Source of the DNA: an uncultured Bacteroidota bacterium
GTDB lineage: Bacteria > Bacteroidota > Bacteroidia > Chitinophagales > Chitinophagaceae
Assembly: GCA_903835005.1 (NCBI GenBank)
Contig: CAILLK010000003.1
Location: 1-39,431 of the forward strand
DNA length: 39,431 bases
Direction: 5' to 3'
Shown: positions 30,202 through 39,237 of the stretch, one piece after another
Layout: the number at the start of each line of letters is the position of its first letter
How positions within the stretch are numbered: position 1 is the first letter of the stretch
Program-made: the position numbers and the translations under genes
The notes under the pieces: generated by a model
The model's input: the letters and a program-made list of their open reading frames with translations, nothing else
Told to the model about the DNA's origin: nothing
The model's database searches: none

Positions 30202-31734
30202 ATGATAACGGCTTCTCTCCATTCCGATACGGATGGAAATAAATATAAGAATCCAAACAGGGAAAGACGATTTATTAATGGATACTATGAAATAGGTGGA
30301 AAAAGAATTGCCTATTTAAATAGTCGTCTGAATAGTCTTACTGATCTGCAGGATCCTGAAAAAATAAGTAAAATCGGCAGTTCAATAAACTTCACACAGA
30401 ATAAGACCAATCTGAATAGTAGTGATATCCCTTCCGCAATAGCTACACCTCGTATTGATTCATTAAGTAATTATACTGAAGATTTTAGGAACGGTACTAT
30501 TACACATGATCAAATGGGTAAGGTTCAGATTTTGATATTAAATGAAATAATTAACTATCCTGATTTTATAAATTTTGATAAACTGACTCAATTCCGTGTT
30601 GCTATGTCATTAGTCTGGAAAATGGGTGTGACTCAAGATGAATTACCATACAAAAAGATTTATGAATTGTATAACAAATATAAACCTACAGTTGAAGAAC
30701 CTGCTTCATTAAAAATACAAAAATTATTGGCAGCACGTTTAATAAATAATAAGCAGGTAAATTATGCAAATATTGCGCAAAACATAATTAATAAAAATGT
30801 AACCGCATATGTAAATGAAGATAAAAATTTGAGTCCTATCAATATTGAAGGTATTCTAAGTGGTTTAGAGACTGTTATAAATCAGGTAGAAAATGATGAC
30901 ACATTATCCAAAGATCAAAGTAAAGTATTATTAAATGCGCTATCAAGTACAAAATATCTGGTTAATGCTATTAATAATACAATTGTAAATAATGCCAGCC
31001 AAGGTAATTTATCTGATAGCAATAATAGCCATAAAGCTGCTGGAAAGGGTGGTATTCTTTCAGGCATCGGAGATGTGTTTAACGCATTTTGGCAAGGTGT
31101 AGTCTCGGATTTTAATCATTGGAATCCATGTATTGATTGCATATTCAAAAATTTACATAAGAATATAGATCTTGGCGATATTATTTATATTTTTTTAATT
31201 ATGACTGTAGTGGCTGCAGCAGCATTAGGTGATTTAGTTCCTACACCACTTCCTACCGGGGGGACAACATCACCTCTGTCTTGGGCAGATGTGCTTGTAG
31301 GCGCTATAAGTTCAGGATTGTATATTACTGGCACAATATTTTATACAGCACTTACAAACTGTTTAGTACAATGCAATCTTAAAAAATCAGATATTCCACA
31401 ATGTACTACTTGCCCCGATGATGTTTACACCCGCTTCGATGGCGCTAACTGTATGTATGGTTGGTATGCAGGTGTACCTGCCAGCCCATGCCCTGCATTT
31501 ATTCTGGGGTATGGTTTTAATTACTGTCATTATGGTGCCCCACCATATTTGTCACCTTCAACTTGTGCGGATGGTAATATTTCAGCGCCATTCTGGATGC
31601 CAGGTCCTGGATTGGTAAGGAACCCGGCCAGTTATGGACATTGGGATGGAGCCCATTGCAATTTTGGCTGGTGGGATCCCGGCTGGACACCTTTTATAGC
31701 AGGTACAGGCTTTTATGTAAAACCAAAATGTTAG
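30202..31734 (+). CDS. Unknown protein with central membrane segments and a Cys/Trp/Gly-rich C terminus
   Basis: 510 residues, family not recognised. Residues 1-300 are polar, Asn/Lys-rich and mostly helical, with no signal peptide. Two hydrophobic segments (326-343, 362-388) follow. The C-terminal 110 residues carry about ten cysteines and two related units: FDGANCMYGWYAG (412-424) and WDGAHCNFGWWDPG (481-494), each followed by P.F...G..F or Y. The DGANC..G unit recurs in secreted proteins of this phylum as I recall, but its role is unknown. Clearly lower in GC than the housekeeping genes, which suggests acquisition. It is followed by a long perfect-type hairpin. It could be a surface or contact-dependent protein; no function is claimed. 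Confidence 0.65.
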   Translation: MITASLHSDTDGNKYKNPNRERRFINGYYEIGGKRIAYLNSRLNSLTDLQDPEKISKIGSSINFTQNKTNLNSSDIPSAIATPRIDSLSNYTEDFRNGTITHDQMGKVQILILNEIINYPDFINFDKLTQFRVAMSLVWKMGVTQDELPYKKIYELYNKYKPTVEEPASLKIQKLLAARLINNKQVNYANIAQNIINKNVTAYVNEDKNLSPINIEGILSGLETVINQVENDDTLSKDQSKVLLNALSSTKYLVNAINNTIVNNASQGNLSDSNNSHKAAGKGGILSGIGDVFNAFWQGVVSDFNHWNPCIDCIFKNLHKNIDLGDIIYIFLIMTVVAAAALGDLVPTPLPTGGTTSPLSWADVLVGAISSGLYITGTIFYTALTNCLVQCNLKKSDIPQCTTCPDDVYTRFDGANCMYGWYAGVPASPCPAFILGYGFNYCHYGAPPYLSPSTCADGNISAPFWMPGPGLVRNPASYGHWDGAHCNFGWWDPGWTPFIAGTGFYVKPKC

Positions 31735-31741
31735 TAAATAC

Positions 31742-31791
31742 AAATTAACAATCGCACTTTGAATTTAAATTCAATGTGCGGTTGTTAATTT
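31742..31791 (+). terminator. Long inverted repeat ending the 29327-31734 unit
   Basis: Arms 31742-31766 and 31767-31791 are complementary over 25 bases, apart from one G-T pair and one mismatch. The core is ATCGCAC/GTGCGGT with AT-rich ends, and further AT-rich sequence follows. It starts eight bases after the stop of the 510-residue protein. Probably a terminator, perhaps in both directions. Confidence 0.65.
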
Positions 31792-31871
31792 AAATTAAAT
31801 TTTATTGGCCTAATTGATTGGCACAGTTTTTTAGATCAGGAATTAGTATTTTTATTTTAAAATTCCGAGAC

Positions 31872-33209
31872 ATGAAAAAGATATTTTTTTTGATTGTGTT
31901 ATTGCCTGGTTTTATTCAGGCACAAATCATTACTACTATAGCCGGAAATGGAATTCCAGGTTCTACAGGGAATGGTGGTCAAGCAATTAGTGGAGAATTA
32001 TTTGGCCCTGAAGGTGTTGCAGTAGATCATTCAGGTAATGTTTATATAGCTGATTATAAGACAGTTCGTAAGGTTAATACTTCTGGTATTATTAATGACT
32101 TTGCAGGTAATGGCATAGGTGGTTGCACCTATAACGGGGATGGAATACCGGCAACAGATGCAGCTTTGTGTGGTCCTGCTGGAATAGCATTTGATCATTC
32201 AGGCAATGTTTATTTTGTTGATGTTGGTAATAACCGCATTCGGAAAGTAGATATATCAGGCACCATTTTTACGTTTGCAGGAAACGGGACAGGTGGTTAC
32301 GCCGGCGATGGAGGCCCGGCAACTGCTGCCGAATTACTTCATCCGTTCGCAGTTGCTACAGATGTAGATAATTCAGGTAATGTATATATTTCCGATGGGT
32401 GTAACAGGGTGCGCCGGGTAGATTCATCAGGTATTATTACTACATTTGCAGGCAATGGATTTGGTTGTCCTACTACAGGTGGTTTTAGTGGCGATGGCGG
32501 CCCTGCTACTGCTGCTGAATTGTTCGGGCCTGCCGGCATTGCAATAGGATATTCCAATGATCATACCAAATCTGTATATATTGCCGATGATGGCAACAAG
32601 CTGATAAGGATGGTCAATTCTCTTGGTATTATTTCCACATTTGCCGGGGGCGGTACCGACAGTGTAAGTTCAGGAATACCAGCAACCGCCGCTGCATTTG
32701 TAAGCCCTACCGGGCTTGCTGTTGATCAATCAGGGAATGTTTATATTTCAGATGAATCCAATCAGGTTGTCCAGATGGTTACCCCATCCGGTTTCATTTA
32801 CACTATTGCCGGTAACCATACTGCCGGTTTCAGCGGGGATGGTGGCCCGGCAACTGCTGCCGAAATAAATGCACCGATTGAAGTTGCAATTGACGATACC
32901 GGCAATGTTTATATTTGTGATTTAGCAAATAATCGTATCAGAGAGTTGATTAAGGGTACTACCGCAGTTAATACAATACTATCACCCGGCAATGAAATAA
33001 ATATTTATCCCAATCCTGCAAAAAATGATCTTTCAGTTTCAGCGCCATTCCAGATTAATACCATTGTGATAACTGATCTTTTAGGGCAAATGATTTTCTA
33101 TAAAGTATTTGATACGAAAAAAGCACAAATCAATGTTGCTGGGTTCGCTGACGGCATTTACTTCATAAAAGTAAACGATATTTATGTAAGAAAGTTTGTC
33201 AAGTATTGA
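31872..33209 (+). CDS. Secreted NHL-repeat propeller protein with type IX sorting domain
   Basis: 445 residues from the ATG at 31872, chosen because the signal peptide (MKKIFFLIVLLPGFIQAQ) starts there. Five to six NHL-like units follow, each with G(I/L)AxDxSGNVYxxDxxNxRIRKV and ending TFAGNGxxGxxGDGGPATAAEL. They would build a beta-propeller. The last about 80 residues (INIYPNPAKNDLSVS ... GIYFIKV...RKFVKY) are a type A sorting domain for type IX secretion, so the protein is exported across the outer membrane and attached or released. Binding partner unknown. It is convergent with a larger protein of the same design. Confidence 0.9.
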   Translation: MKKIFFLIVLLPGFIQAQIITTIAGNGIPGSTGNGGQAISGELFGPEGVAVDHSGNVYIADYKTVRKVNTSGIINDFAGNGIGGCTYNGDGIPATDAALCGPAGIAFDHSGNVYFVDVGNNRIRKVDISGTIFTFAGNGTGGYAGDGGPATAAELLHPFAVATDVDNSGNVYISDGCNRVRRVDSSGIITTFAGNGFGCPTTGGFSGDGGPATAAELFGPAGIAIGYSNDHTKSVYIADDGNKLIRMVNSLGIISTFAGGGTDSVSSGIPATAAAFVSPTGLAVDQSGNVYISDESNQVVQMVTPSGFIYTIAGNHTAGFSGDGGPATAAEINAPIEVAIDDTGNVYICDLANNRIRELIKGTTAVNTILSPGNEINIYPNPAKNDLSVSAPFQINTIVITDLLGQMIFYKVFDTKKAQINVAGFADGIYFIKVNDIYVRKFVKY

Positions 33210-33497
33210 ACAATCTTTGAAGATTCCAATCCAACCCGGAAAATTCGTTGGAAATAAATATGCTAAATAATTAGGAAAATCCAATTATTCAATATACCTT
33301 CGTCCCGTATTTAACCATAAAAGAACTAAATAAGCTATGAAACAATCGAAATTCCAAAATATTTACCATAAATTAACCTTTGTACCGGTAAAATAATCAG
33401 AAATAAACATATCATTGTCTGAAATTTTCGCACAAAAATCATAAATAGTTGAAAATGAATAAATTGCATTTTTAAAAACTTCACAAAGAGGAAATTT

Positions 33498-33592
33498 TGA
33501 AGAAAAGTGAAGTGAAAATGAAGCAAAAATGAAGCAAAAGTGAAGTTTTAGTGAAGCAAAGAGGAAATTTGGTGAAGCAAAGAGGAAGTCAC
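33498..33592. repeat. Helically phased TGAAG array
   Basis: TGAAG starts at 33498, 33508, 33519, 33530, 33541, 33552 and 33573: steps of 10, 11, 11, 11, 11 and 21 bases. The last two units form a 21-base tandem pair (33551-33571, 33572-33592) sharing GTGAAGCAAAGAGGAA. All words are in one orientation, giving a strongly purine-rich strand. Confidence 0.8.
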
Positions 33593-33729
33593 ATAAATAA
33601 CAGGAAGCAATAATTAATAAAATAGTTTGCAATAAATAAATAGATAATGCGCACTATGCCTGGTATTGTGTAGCGGTTGCCTCGCCGCTGCATGGAAGTT
33701 AAAAGAAATCAGATGCTTTGATTGCACCT

Positions 33730-33772
33730 AAAAAAAATCAAACCTCTGGTCTTTAAACACCTGAGGTTTGAT
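33730..33772 (-). terminator. Terminator of the 1003-residue secreted protein gene
   Basis: On the minus strand ATCAAACCTC (33763-33772) pairs with GAGGTTTGAT (33737-33746), and the stem runs straight into seven or more T. It starts about 20 bases after the stop codon. A textbook intrinsic terminator. Confidence 0.85.
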
Positions 33773-33793
33773 CAATGCAAATTTATAATAATA

Positions 33794-36700
33794 TTATTTA
33801 ATAACCTCTAGTTTCTCTGTATAATTAATTAAATCAGTCTTAATCGTCATCGTATAAATACCAGTTTTCAGGTCGGTAAGCGAAAGATTTACTTCACCAG
33901 AACCGGCGCTGCCATCAAATGAAGTTCTTGACATTTCGCGGCCTGCAATATCTCTGATTACAATTGTTACATTGCCCAATGAGGAGACCCATGAAATATT
34001 CAGCACATCATTGGCCGGATTAGGGAATATTTGCAGTTCATGCCCTGCCTGCGCGGCTGCAAGGCCAAGGCTGCAGTTTTCGATAGTAACTAGCCGGAAT
34101 GCACTGGTTGTGCCACATGAATTGGTAACCGTATACAATACTGAATCTGTACCCGGGTTAATGCCTGCAACTGTACCGGTGCCTGAAACTGTTGCGTTGG
34201 CATTGGAAGCACTCCATATGCCACCAGCACTGGCATCTGTAAGCAGTATCAGTGACCCGGGACAAACTGCCGACAGACCTGAAATAGTACCTGCATCCGG
34301 CAACGGATTAACTGTTAAAGGCCAGGAAGCATAGGCAGTTCCGCAAGAATTGGTTACTCCATAAAGAACAGAGGGTGATCCCACTCCTGTACCGGTAACA
34401 ACTCCGGTGCCGCTGACAGAGGCGCCTGTGCCACTTACACTCCATGTGCCGCCAGCAACTGTTTCGGTAAGGGTAAATGATGAGCCAGCACAGAGTGTGG
34501 AAAGGCCGGAAATGATACCAGGATCAGGGGCTGTAGCAATAGTGACAAATGCTTCAACCTCAGATGAGCAGCCACCTGAGGTGACTGTATATACTATAGA
34601 ATCGGTGCCAGCAAAGGTGCCTGTAACTATTCCGGTAACCGGATCTACTGATGCATACCCGGTAAGGTCGCTCCAGGAGCCGCCGGCTACAGTAGCTGCA
34701 AATGGAATAGTTGCTCCTGTGCAGACACTTGAAGGGCCGCTTATGCTGCCCGCATCAGGTGATACATATATTGTGAGCGGATAAACTGCAGTTGCGGTAC
34801 CGCAGGTGCCCGTATTGGTATAGCTGATAGTTACAGCGCCGGATGAAACACCGGTAACATTTCCGGAAACATCCACACTCGCATTCGTATTGCTGGAAGT
34901 CCAGATGCCTCCTGAAAACCCATCATAGAAAGGATAGCTTGTGCCGATACATAAAGAGGGTGTTCCGGTAATATCTGTAACCGCCGAATTGATAGTTATG
35001 TATTTATAAGCAACGGCGCTGCACCAGGCATTGGACGTGGTGTATTCAACATCATCTGTTCCATAACTCAGGCCAGTTAATACGCCACCTGAGCTCACTG
35101 TAGCATAGGCCGGGTACATTGTGCTCCATACACCGCCGGGAACAGATTCCGTTAAGCTGGTGGAGGAACCCGCACAAAGTGCGGCCGGCCCTGAAATAAC
35201 CCCTGCTGCAGGAAGGGCATGAATGGTTACTACCGTACTGGTGGAAATATAACAACTGGCATAGACGGTATAAACAACTGTATCGAAACCAACCACTACA
35301 CCAACAACGGCTCCGGTAGATGCATCTATTGAAGCATTAGCATTGGAGGCGCTCCATATGCCGCCGGGAACAGATGCGAGCAGCGTTGCAGAGCTGGATG
35401 GGCAAATATCTGTAGTGCCGGAGATGGTTCCTGCCGTGCCCGGCTGAACAGTAACATAAATGGTAACAATATCTGAGTAGGTGCCATCAGACACCAATAC
35501 CTTGAATGAATCAGTTCCTGTAAATGAAGATGGCGCTGTATAAGTAACGCCAGATGGCAATACAATTGAGGTGACGCCTACAGAAGTACCTGTGGCAGGG
35601 AAGCCGGCCAGTGTGCCATTTACCGGAGCTGATAATACACTCCATGTTTCGGTTTCACCAACATTAATGTCGGTTATTGACAGCTGCGAATCAAGGGAGA
35701 AAGCATTTCCCGAACACGGATTGATAGACTGTGCTTCACCGAAAGCAAATGTAGGGGTAGCGCTTAACTGTATCACTTTACGGATACGGTTATTAGTCTG
35801 GTCGGCTATGTAAACAGTGCCACCCGGAGCAGAACACAAGCCATAAGGTGTGTTCATATTGGAAAGATTGGAGTTTACATTATCGCTGTAGCCCTGATCG
35901 TAAAAATTGCCGCCAACCTGGAAAATGGAATCGCAGGATACCCTTATTTTGCGGCAGGAGCAACTTACTTCGTTGCAGAATATGTTGCCTGTATCATCGG
36001 TACAGAGACCGGTTACCTCACCCAGCCAGCAGCTGAGAGCAGGCACATCGTATAGTACAGTCGTACCTGTGGTTGTACCGGCAATGGTGCTGATGTTTCC
36101 AGACAGATCAATTTTGCGGATTACCGATTCCATACCACCCTGGTCATCGAAGATGATTTCTCCGGCTGGATTGGTGCAAATGGAAAAGGGACTAGCCAGC
36201 GTTGCAAGTGTGGCAAGGCCTCCATCGCCGGTATAGCCCGAAGTGCCGGTGCCTGCCAGTACCGTAATTACTCCGGTGGATATGTTGACCTTCTTGATCT
36301 GATTGTTGGTATTGTCCACAAACAGAATATTTCCCGAAGCATCGGCACAAATACCATGAATGGTGGTGCCAGTGGCCGTTATAGTATTGATAATTCCTGT
36401 AGACATATTGATTTGCCGGATAGCACCGGGTGTGTTAACCACATAAAGATTGCCGGCAGCGTCTATACATATATTGCTCAAAAGGAGCAACGCATCTGTA
36501 GCCGGTATACCCTCGGCCATAGAAGTGCCTCCGCCTGCAACGGTAGAAATAATTCCGGTTTTTGCTGAATACATACGCACGCGGCCTGCCCCGCCGCCCT
36601 CAGTAAAATAAACATTACCTGCAATATCCCTGCAAACATCTGTGGGCGAAGAAACATTGGTAAGGTGGCCTGGCCGGCCATCGCCATTAAAACCCGATGA

Positions 36701-36805
36701 TCCGTTTCCTGCCAGGGTAACAGTAATCCGCTGGGCGGATAAAGAGCCGGAGCCAAGAACAGCAATAAGCGCAATAAATAAAGCCGAAAAGGTAAACCTG
36801 GTCAT
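33794..36805 (-). CDS. Large secreted protein: NHL propeller, six Ig-like repeats, type IX sorting domain
   Basis: 1003 residues. Signal peptide about 1-24 ending LSAQ. Residues about 25-345 are NHL units with GNVYxxxxxNNRIRKV and VAGTGTSGYTGDGGLATLA words. A cadherin-like or Ig-like domain comes next (about 350-455, SFTGTDSFKVLVSDGTYSD). Six repeats of about 75 residues follow, each opening G.ISG...(L/I)C.G and continuing PGGIWSASNANAS then V.G...GTD.V.YTV. The end (LQIFPNPANDVLNIS ... GIYTMTI) is a type IX sorting domain. Probably a surface adhesin-like or binding protein; no enzyme motif. Shares its propeller type with the convergent 445-residue protein. A terminator follows. Confidence 0.92.
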   Translation of the reverse strand: MTRFTFSALFIALIAVLGSGSLSAQRITVTLAGNGSSGFNGDGRPGHLTNVSSPTDVCRDIAGNVYFTEGGGAGRVRMYSAKTGIISTVAGGGTSMAEGIPATDALLLLSNICIDAAGNLYVVNTPGAIRQINMSTGIINTITATGTTIHGICADASGNILFVDNTNNQIKKVNISTGVITVLAGTGTSGYTGDGGLATLATLASPFSICTNPAGEIIFDDQGGMESVIRKIDLSGNISTIAGTTTGTTVLYDVPALSCWLGEVTGLCTDDTGNIFCNEVSCSCRKIRVSCDSIFQVGGNFYDQGYSDNVNSNLSNMNTPYGLCSAPGGTVYIADQTNNRIRKVIQLSATPTFAFGEAQSINPCSGNAFSLDSQLSITDINVGETETWSVLSAPVNGTLAGFPATGTSVGVTSIVLPSGVTYTAPSSFTGTDSFKVLVSDGTYSDIVTIYVTVQPGTAGTISGTTDICPSSSATLLASVPGGIWSASNANASIDASTGAVVGVVVGFDTVVYTVYASCYISTSTVVTIHALPAAGVISGPAALCAGSSTSLTESVPGGVWSTMYPAYATVSSGGVLTGLSYGTDDVEYTTSNAWCSAVAYKYITINSAVTDITGTPSLCIGTSYPFYDGFSGGIWTSSNTNASVDVSGNVTGVSSGAVTISYTNTGTCGTATAVYPLTIYVSPDAGSISGPSSVCTGATIPFAATVAGGSWSDLTGYASVDPVTGIVTGTFAGTDSIVYTVTSGGCSSEVEAFVTIATAPDPGIISGLSTLCAGSSFTLTETVAGGTWSVSGTGASVSGTGVVTGTGVGSPSVLYGVTNSCGTAYASWPLTVNPLPDAGTISGLSAVCPGSLILLTDASAGGIWSASNANATVSGTGTVAGINPGTDSVLYTVTNSCGTTSAFRLVTIENCSLGLAAAQAGHELQIFPNPANDVLNISWVSSLGNVTIVIRDIAGREMSRTSFDGSAGSGEVNLSLTDLKTGIYTMTIKTDLINYTEKLEVIK

Positions 36806-37010
36806 AAAGAGGATTTTTTAGCGTAAAAAAATAATGTGTGAAACAGGCAAAGGTTGAATGCAAAAAATATAGTTACTAACTACCAATAAAGGTAGAAATA
36901 TTTTTTTATAAAAGAAGCTTTTTATGTAAATTTTTCTTTTGTGTTGATACACAATATATTGCATTTTACATTATTGGAATATCCTAATAAAGCCGGGTAT
37001 TGCCCAATAA

Positions 37011-37053
37011 AAAAACTGCAAATCGCCGGCATGCGCCGAGATTTGCAGTTTTT
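37011..37053 (-). terminator. Terminator of the thiolase gene, symmetric
   Basis: CTGCAAATC (37016-37024) pairs with GATTTGCAG (37040-37048). It is flanked by AAAAA on the left and TTTTT on the right, so it can work in both directions. It begins 24 bases after the thiolase stop codon. Confidence 0.85.
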
Positions 37054-37071
37054 AATTATAGTAATATAGAT

Positions 37072-38250
37072 TTATGCCCTTTCTATCACGATAGCGCTTG
37101 CGCCGCCGCCGCCATTGCAGATACCTGCCGCGCCATATTGCGCGTGTTTCTGATTCAGTACACTTATAAGGGTGGTGACGATGCGTGCGCCACTGCAACC
37201 CAGCGGATGGCCAATAGCCACTGCACCGCCGTTTACATTCACCTGTTCGGGTTTCAGGCCCATCTTTTGAGTGTTAACAATACCAACCACACTGAATGCC
37301 TCATTGAGCTCAAAGAAAGAAATGTCTTCCATCCTCAGGCCAGCTTTTGCCACTGCTTTAGGTACTGCAACCGATGGGGTAGTAGTGAACCACTCCGGCG
37401 CCTGCTCGGCATCGGCAAAGCCTTTTATTTTTGCGATTGGTTTAATGCCCAGTGCTTCGGCTTTTTCTTTGCTCATCAGCACAAGGGCTGCTGCGCCATC
37501 GTTCATGGTGCTGGCATTGGCAGCCGTAACTGTACCTTCTTTGCTGAAGGCCGGCTTAAGGCCGGGTATCTTGTCGAATTTCACATTCCAGGGCTCTTCG
37601 TCCTTGCTTATTTTAATGGGGTCGCCCTTTTTCTGAGGCACTTCCACAGGTACTATTTCGTTATCGAATTTACCTTCGTTCCATGCCTTCTGGCTGCGGT
37701 GGTAGCTTTCAACAGCAAAAGCATCCTGGTCTTCACGGCTTATGTTGCACTCTTTGGCGCAAAGATCAGCGGCATTGCCCATAGCGTAGTTGTGATACAC
37801 ATCAATCAGTCCGTCTTTGGCAAGGCCATCTATGAGAGTCACATTGCCGTATTTATTGCCCCAGCGCAGGTTTTCGTTGTAGAAAGGCACATTACTCATG
37901 CTCTCCATGCCACCGGCAACTACCACATCAGCATCGCCCAGCATAATGGCCTGTGCGCCCAGCATAATTGATTTCATACCGCTGGCACATACCTTATTGA
38001 TAGTAGTGCAGGGCACATTATCGGGAATGCCTGCAAAACGGGCAGCCTGGCGTGCAGGGGCCTGGCCGAGGTTGGCCTGCATCACGCAGCCCATATACAC
38101 TTCATTAATTTCATTTACATTGATCCCGGCCTTTTCTAAAGCGCCTTTGATGGCTATTGATCCCAGCTTAGTAGCTGAAAAATCTTTCAAAGCCCCGCCC
38201 CAGAGCCCTATAGGCGTGCGGACTGCGGATACTATATATACCTCTGTCAT
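37072..38250 (-). CDS. Acetyl-CoA C-acetyltransferase (thiolase)
   Basis: Condenses or cleaves acetyl-CoA and acetoacetyl-CoA. 392 residues: nucleophile Cys88 in [19 protein letters not shown], then His349 in [12 protein letters not shown] and the second active-site Cys378 in [10 protein letters not shown]. Length and motifs are those of AtoB/ThlA-type biosynthetic or degradative thiolases; I do not choose between them. A promoter element lies close upstream and a strong terminator follows, so it is a single-gene unit. Confidence 0.95.
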   Translation of the reverse strand: MTEVYIVSAVRTPIGLWGGALKDFSATKLGSIAIKGALEKAGINVNEINEVYMGCVMQANLGQAPARQAARFAGIPDNVPCTTINKVCASGMKSIMLGAQAIMLGDADVVVAGGMESMSNVPFYNENLRWGNKYGNVTLIDGLAKDGLIDVYHNYAMGNAADLCAKECNISREDQDAFAVESYHRSQKAWNEGKFDNEIVPVEVPQKKGDPIKISKDEEPWNVKFDKIPGLKPAFSKEGTVTAANASTMNDGAAALVLMSKEKAEALGIKPIAKIKGFADAEQAPEWFTTTPSVAVPKAVAKAGLRMEDISFFELNEAFSVVGIVNTQKMGLKPEQVNVNGGAVAIGHPLGCSGARIVTTLISVLNQKHAQYGAAGICNGGGGASAIVIERA

Positions 38251-38272
38251 AATAAAATTAATTTGAACGCCG

Positions 38273-38280
38273 CAAAGTTA
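38273..38280 (-). promoter_or_regulatory. Thiolase promoter, -7 element
   Basis: TAACTTTG on the minus strand, about 22 bases ahead of the ATG at 38250. Matches TAnnTTTG. Confidence 0.55.
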
Positions 38281-38455
38281 GGGAAAAGAGCCGGAGTATT
38301 GATTTTATGTTTTAATGATAATGGTCATAAAGGCTGGAAGCAGCAAGCGGAATACAGGATAGTGTGCCGGAGTGGGTTTGAAGAACGGAATACACAGGTT
38401 GAAACGTTCAAGATATACTTTAAATCGCATATCTTGTCTTAATTTGTTAAATTGC

Positions 38456-38572
38456 TTATTTCCATTTTAAAGATATCCATAGACCAATAAAATAAAGGTC
38501 GATTAATAAGAATATCAGCGCCAGTATAATTAATATCTTAACGAGGAGAATTTGTTTTCTGAATAATTTCAT
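38456..38572 (-). CDS. Possible 38-residue single-helix membrane peptide
   Basis: ATG at 38572, TAA at 38456. The product begins MKLFRKQILLVKILIILALI and ends YFIGLWISLKWK. Basic residues sit at both ends of one long hydrophobic helix, the look of a real small membrane protein or holin/toxin-like peptide. There is no family match I can name. It lies in the gap between thiolase and the XRE regulator, with no neighbour on the same strand close upstream. It could be chance in AT-rich DNA. Confidence 0.4.
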   Translation of the reverse strand: MKLFRKQILLVKILIILALIFLLIDLYFIGLWISLKWK

Positions 38573-38701
38573 CTGGTGGTTGATTAGTGGTGGTATAATA
38601 GTATGATTTATTTCCGGATAATTTATATTCTGTGTTTTATTTTTTTATGGATACTTTTGAAGATTCAATGCAATCGGTAGTGTAAATTTAATACTAAAAA
38701 A

Positions 38702-38728
38702 CCGATAAAACCAAATAATCCGATAAAA
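38702..38728. promoter_or_regulatory. Candidate operator of the XRE regulator gene
   Basis: CCGATAAAA occurs at 38702-38710 and again at 38720-38728, 18 bases apart. An inverted ATCGG lies at 38673-38677. All are within 70 bases of the regulator's ATG, which fits autoregulation by a dimeric XRE repressor, by inference. Confidence 0.35.
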
Positions 38729-38739
38729 TAATTTTCTGA

Positions 38740-39237
38740 ATGCTTTTTTTTGCAAAAAATCTGAAATTTTTAAGAGAACTTAAAGGAGTAAAGCAGTCGG
38801 ATATGCTTGAGTTGTGTGGATTCAAGCAGAGTACGTGGAATGGATATGAAAGAGGAGTTTCAACTCCCAACATTGATGACCTTATCAGAATTTCCGATTT
38901 TTTCAAAATCCCCGAATCCGACTTATTGCATACAGAAATAGCGGAAAAAAATCTACAGCAGCTATTCAGGCATTATAAAAAAGAAATATTGACCCCTGGT
39001 GACAACGAAAAAATGCATAATGGGGGGAGAAATACCTCATCCGGCATTGTGGAAGAGCCGGCTGAAGAATACGGGAAACCCTGCCCGGAATGTGTGTATA
39101 TGCGAAAAACTATACTGCAAAAAGATGAAACCATAGCTGCGCTTCACGGGCAGGTAGCTGCTATGCAAATAGCTATTGAAGCGCTGAAGGCTGTTTTAAA
39201 TGAACCGGCCAACACCAGGCAAGCAGAAAAGAAATGA
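38740..39237 (+). CDS. XRE-family helix-turn-helix regulator with a C-terminal coiled coil
   Basis: 165 residues. HTH domain 5-62: FAKNLKFLRELKGVKQSDM, FKQSTWNGYERGVSTPNIDD, then LIRISDFFKIPESDLLH. A polar linker contains CPEC, a possible half zinc site. A helix at 125-158 (ILQKDETIAALHGQVAAMQI, then AIEALKAVL) looks like a coiled coil for dimerisation. Such regulators are frequent in mobile or accessory DNA of this phylum. The first codons contain T8 within the palindrome TTTTTTGCAAAAAA (38746-38759). Its targets are unknown; repeats just upstream may be its own operator. Confidence 0.85.
   Translation: MLFFAKNLKFLRELKGVKQSDMLELCGFKQSTWNGYERGVSTPNIDDLIRISDFFKIPESDLLHTEIAEKNLQQLFRHYKKEILTPGDNEKMHNGGRNTSSGIVEEPAEEYGKPCPECVYMRKTILQKDETIAALHGQVAAMQIAIEALKAVLNEPANTRQAEKK

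Larger units (their letters stand above)
33210..33793. other. Gene-free stretch between convergent propeller genes
   Basis: AT-rich with no credible gene. It contains the phased TGAAG array (33498-33592) and, at its right end, the terminator of the 1003-residue protein. The minus-strand frame at 33363-33632 reads through the repeats as FLFAS-like low complexity and is not believed. Confidence 0.55.

Noticed and set aside
33363..33632. An 89-codon minus-strand frame between the propeller genes
   Set aside because: It exists because the TGAAG array translates into FLFAS-like repeats on the other strand; there is no independent sign of coding.
37000..37971. A 323-codon open frame on the plus strand opposite the thiolase gene
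   Set aside because: The minus strand encodes an intact thiolase with all catalytic residues. The opposite frame is the usual antisense shadow of a GC-rich gene, its composition is implausible (very high Cys, His and Phe), and no family is recognisable.
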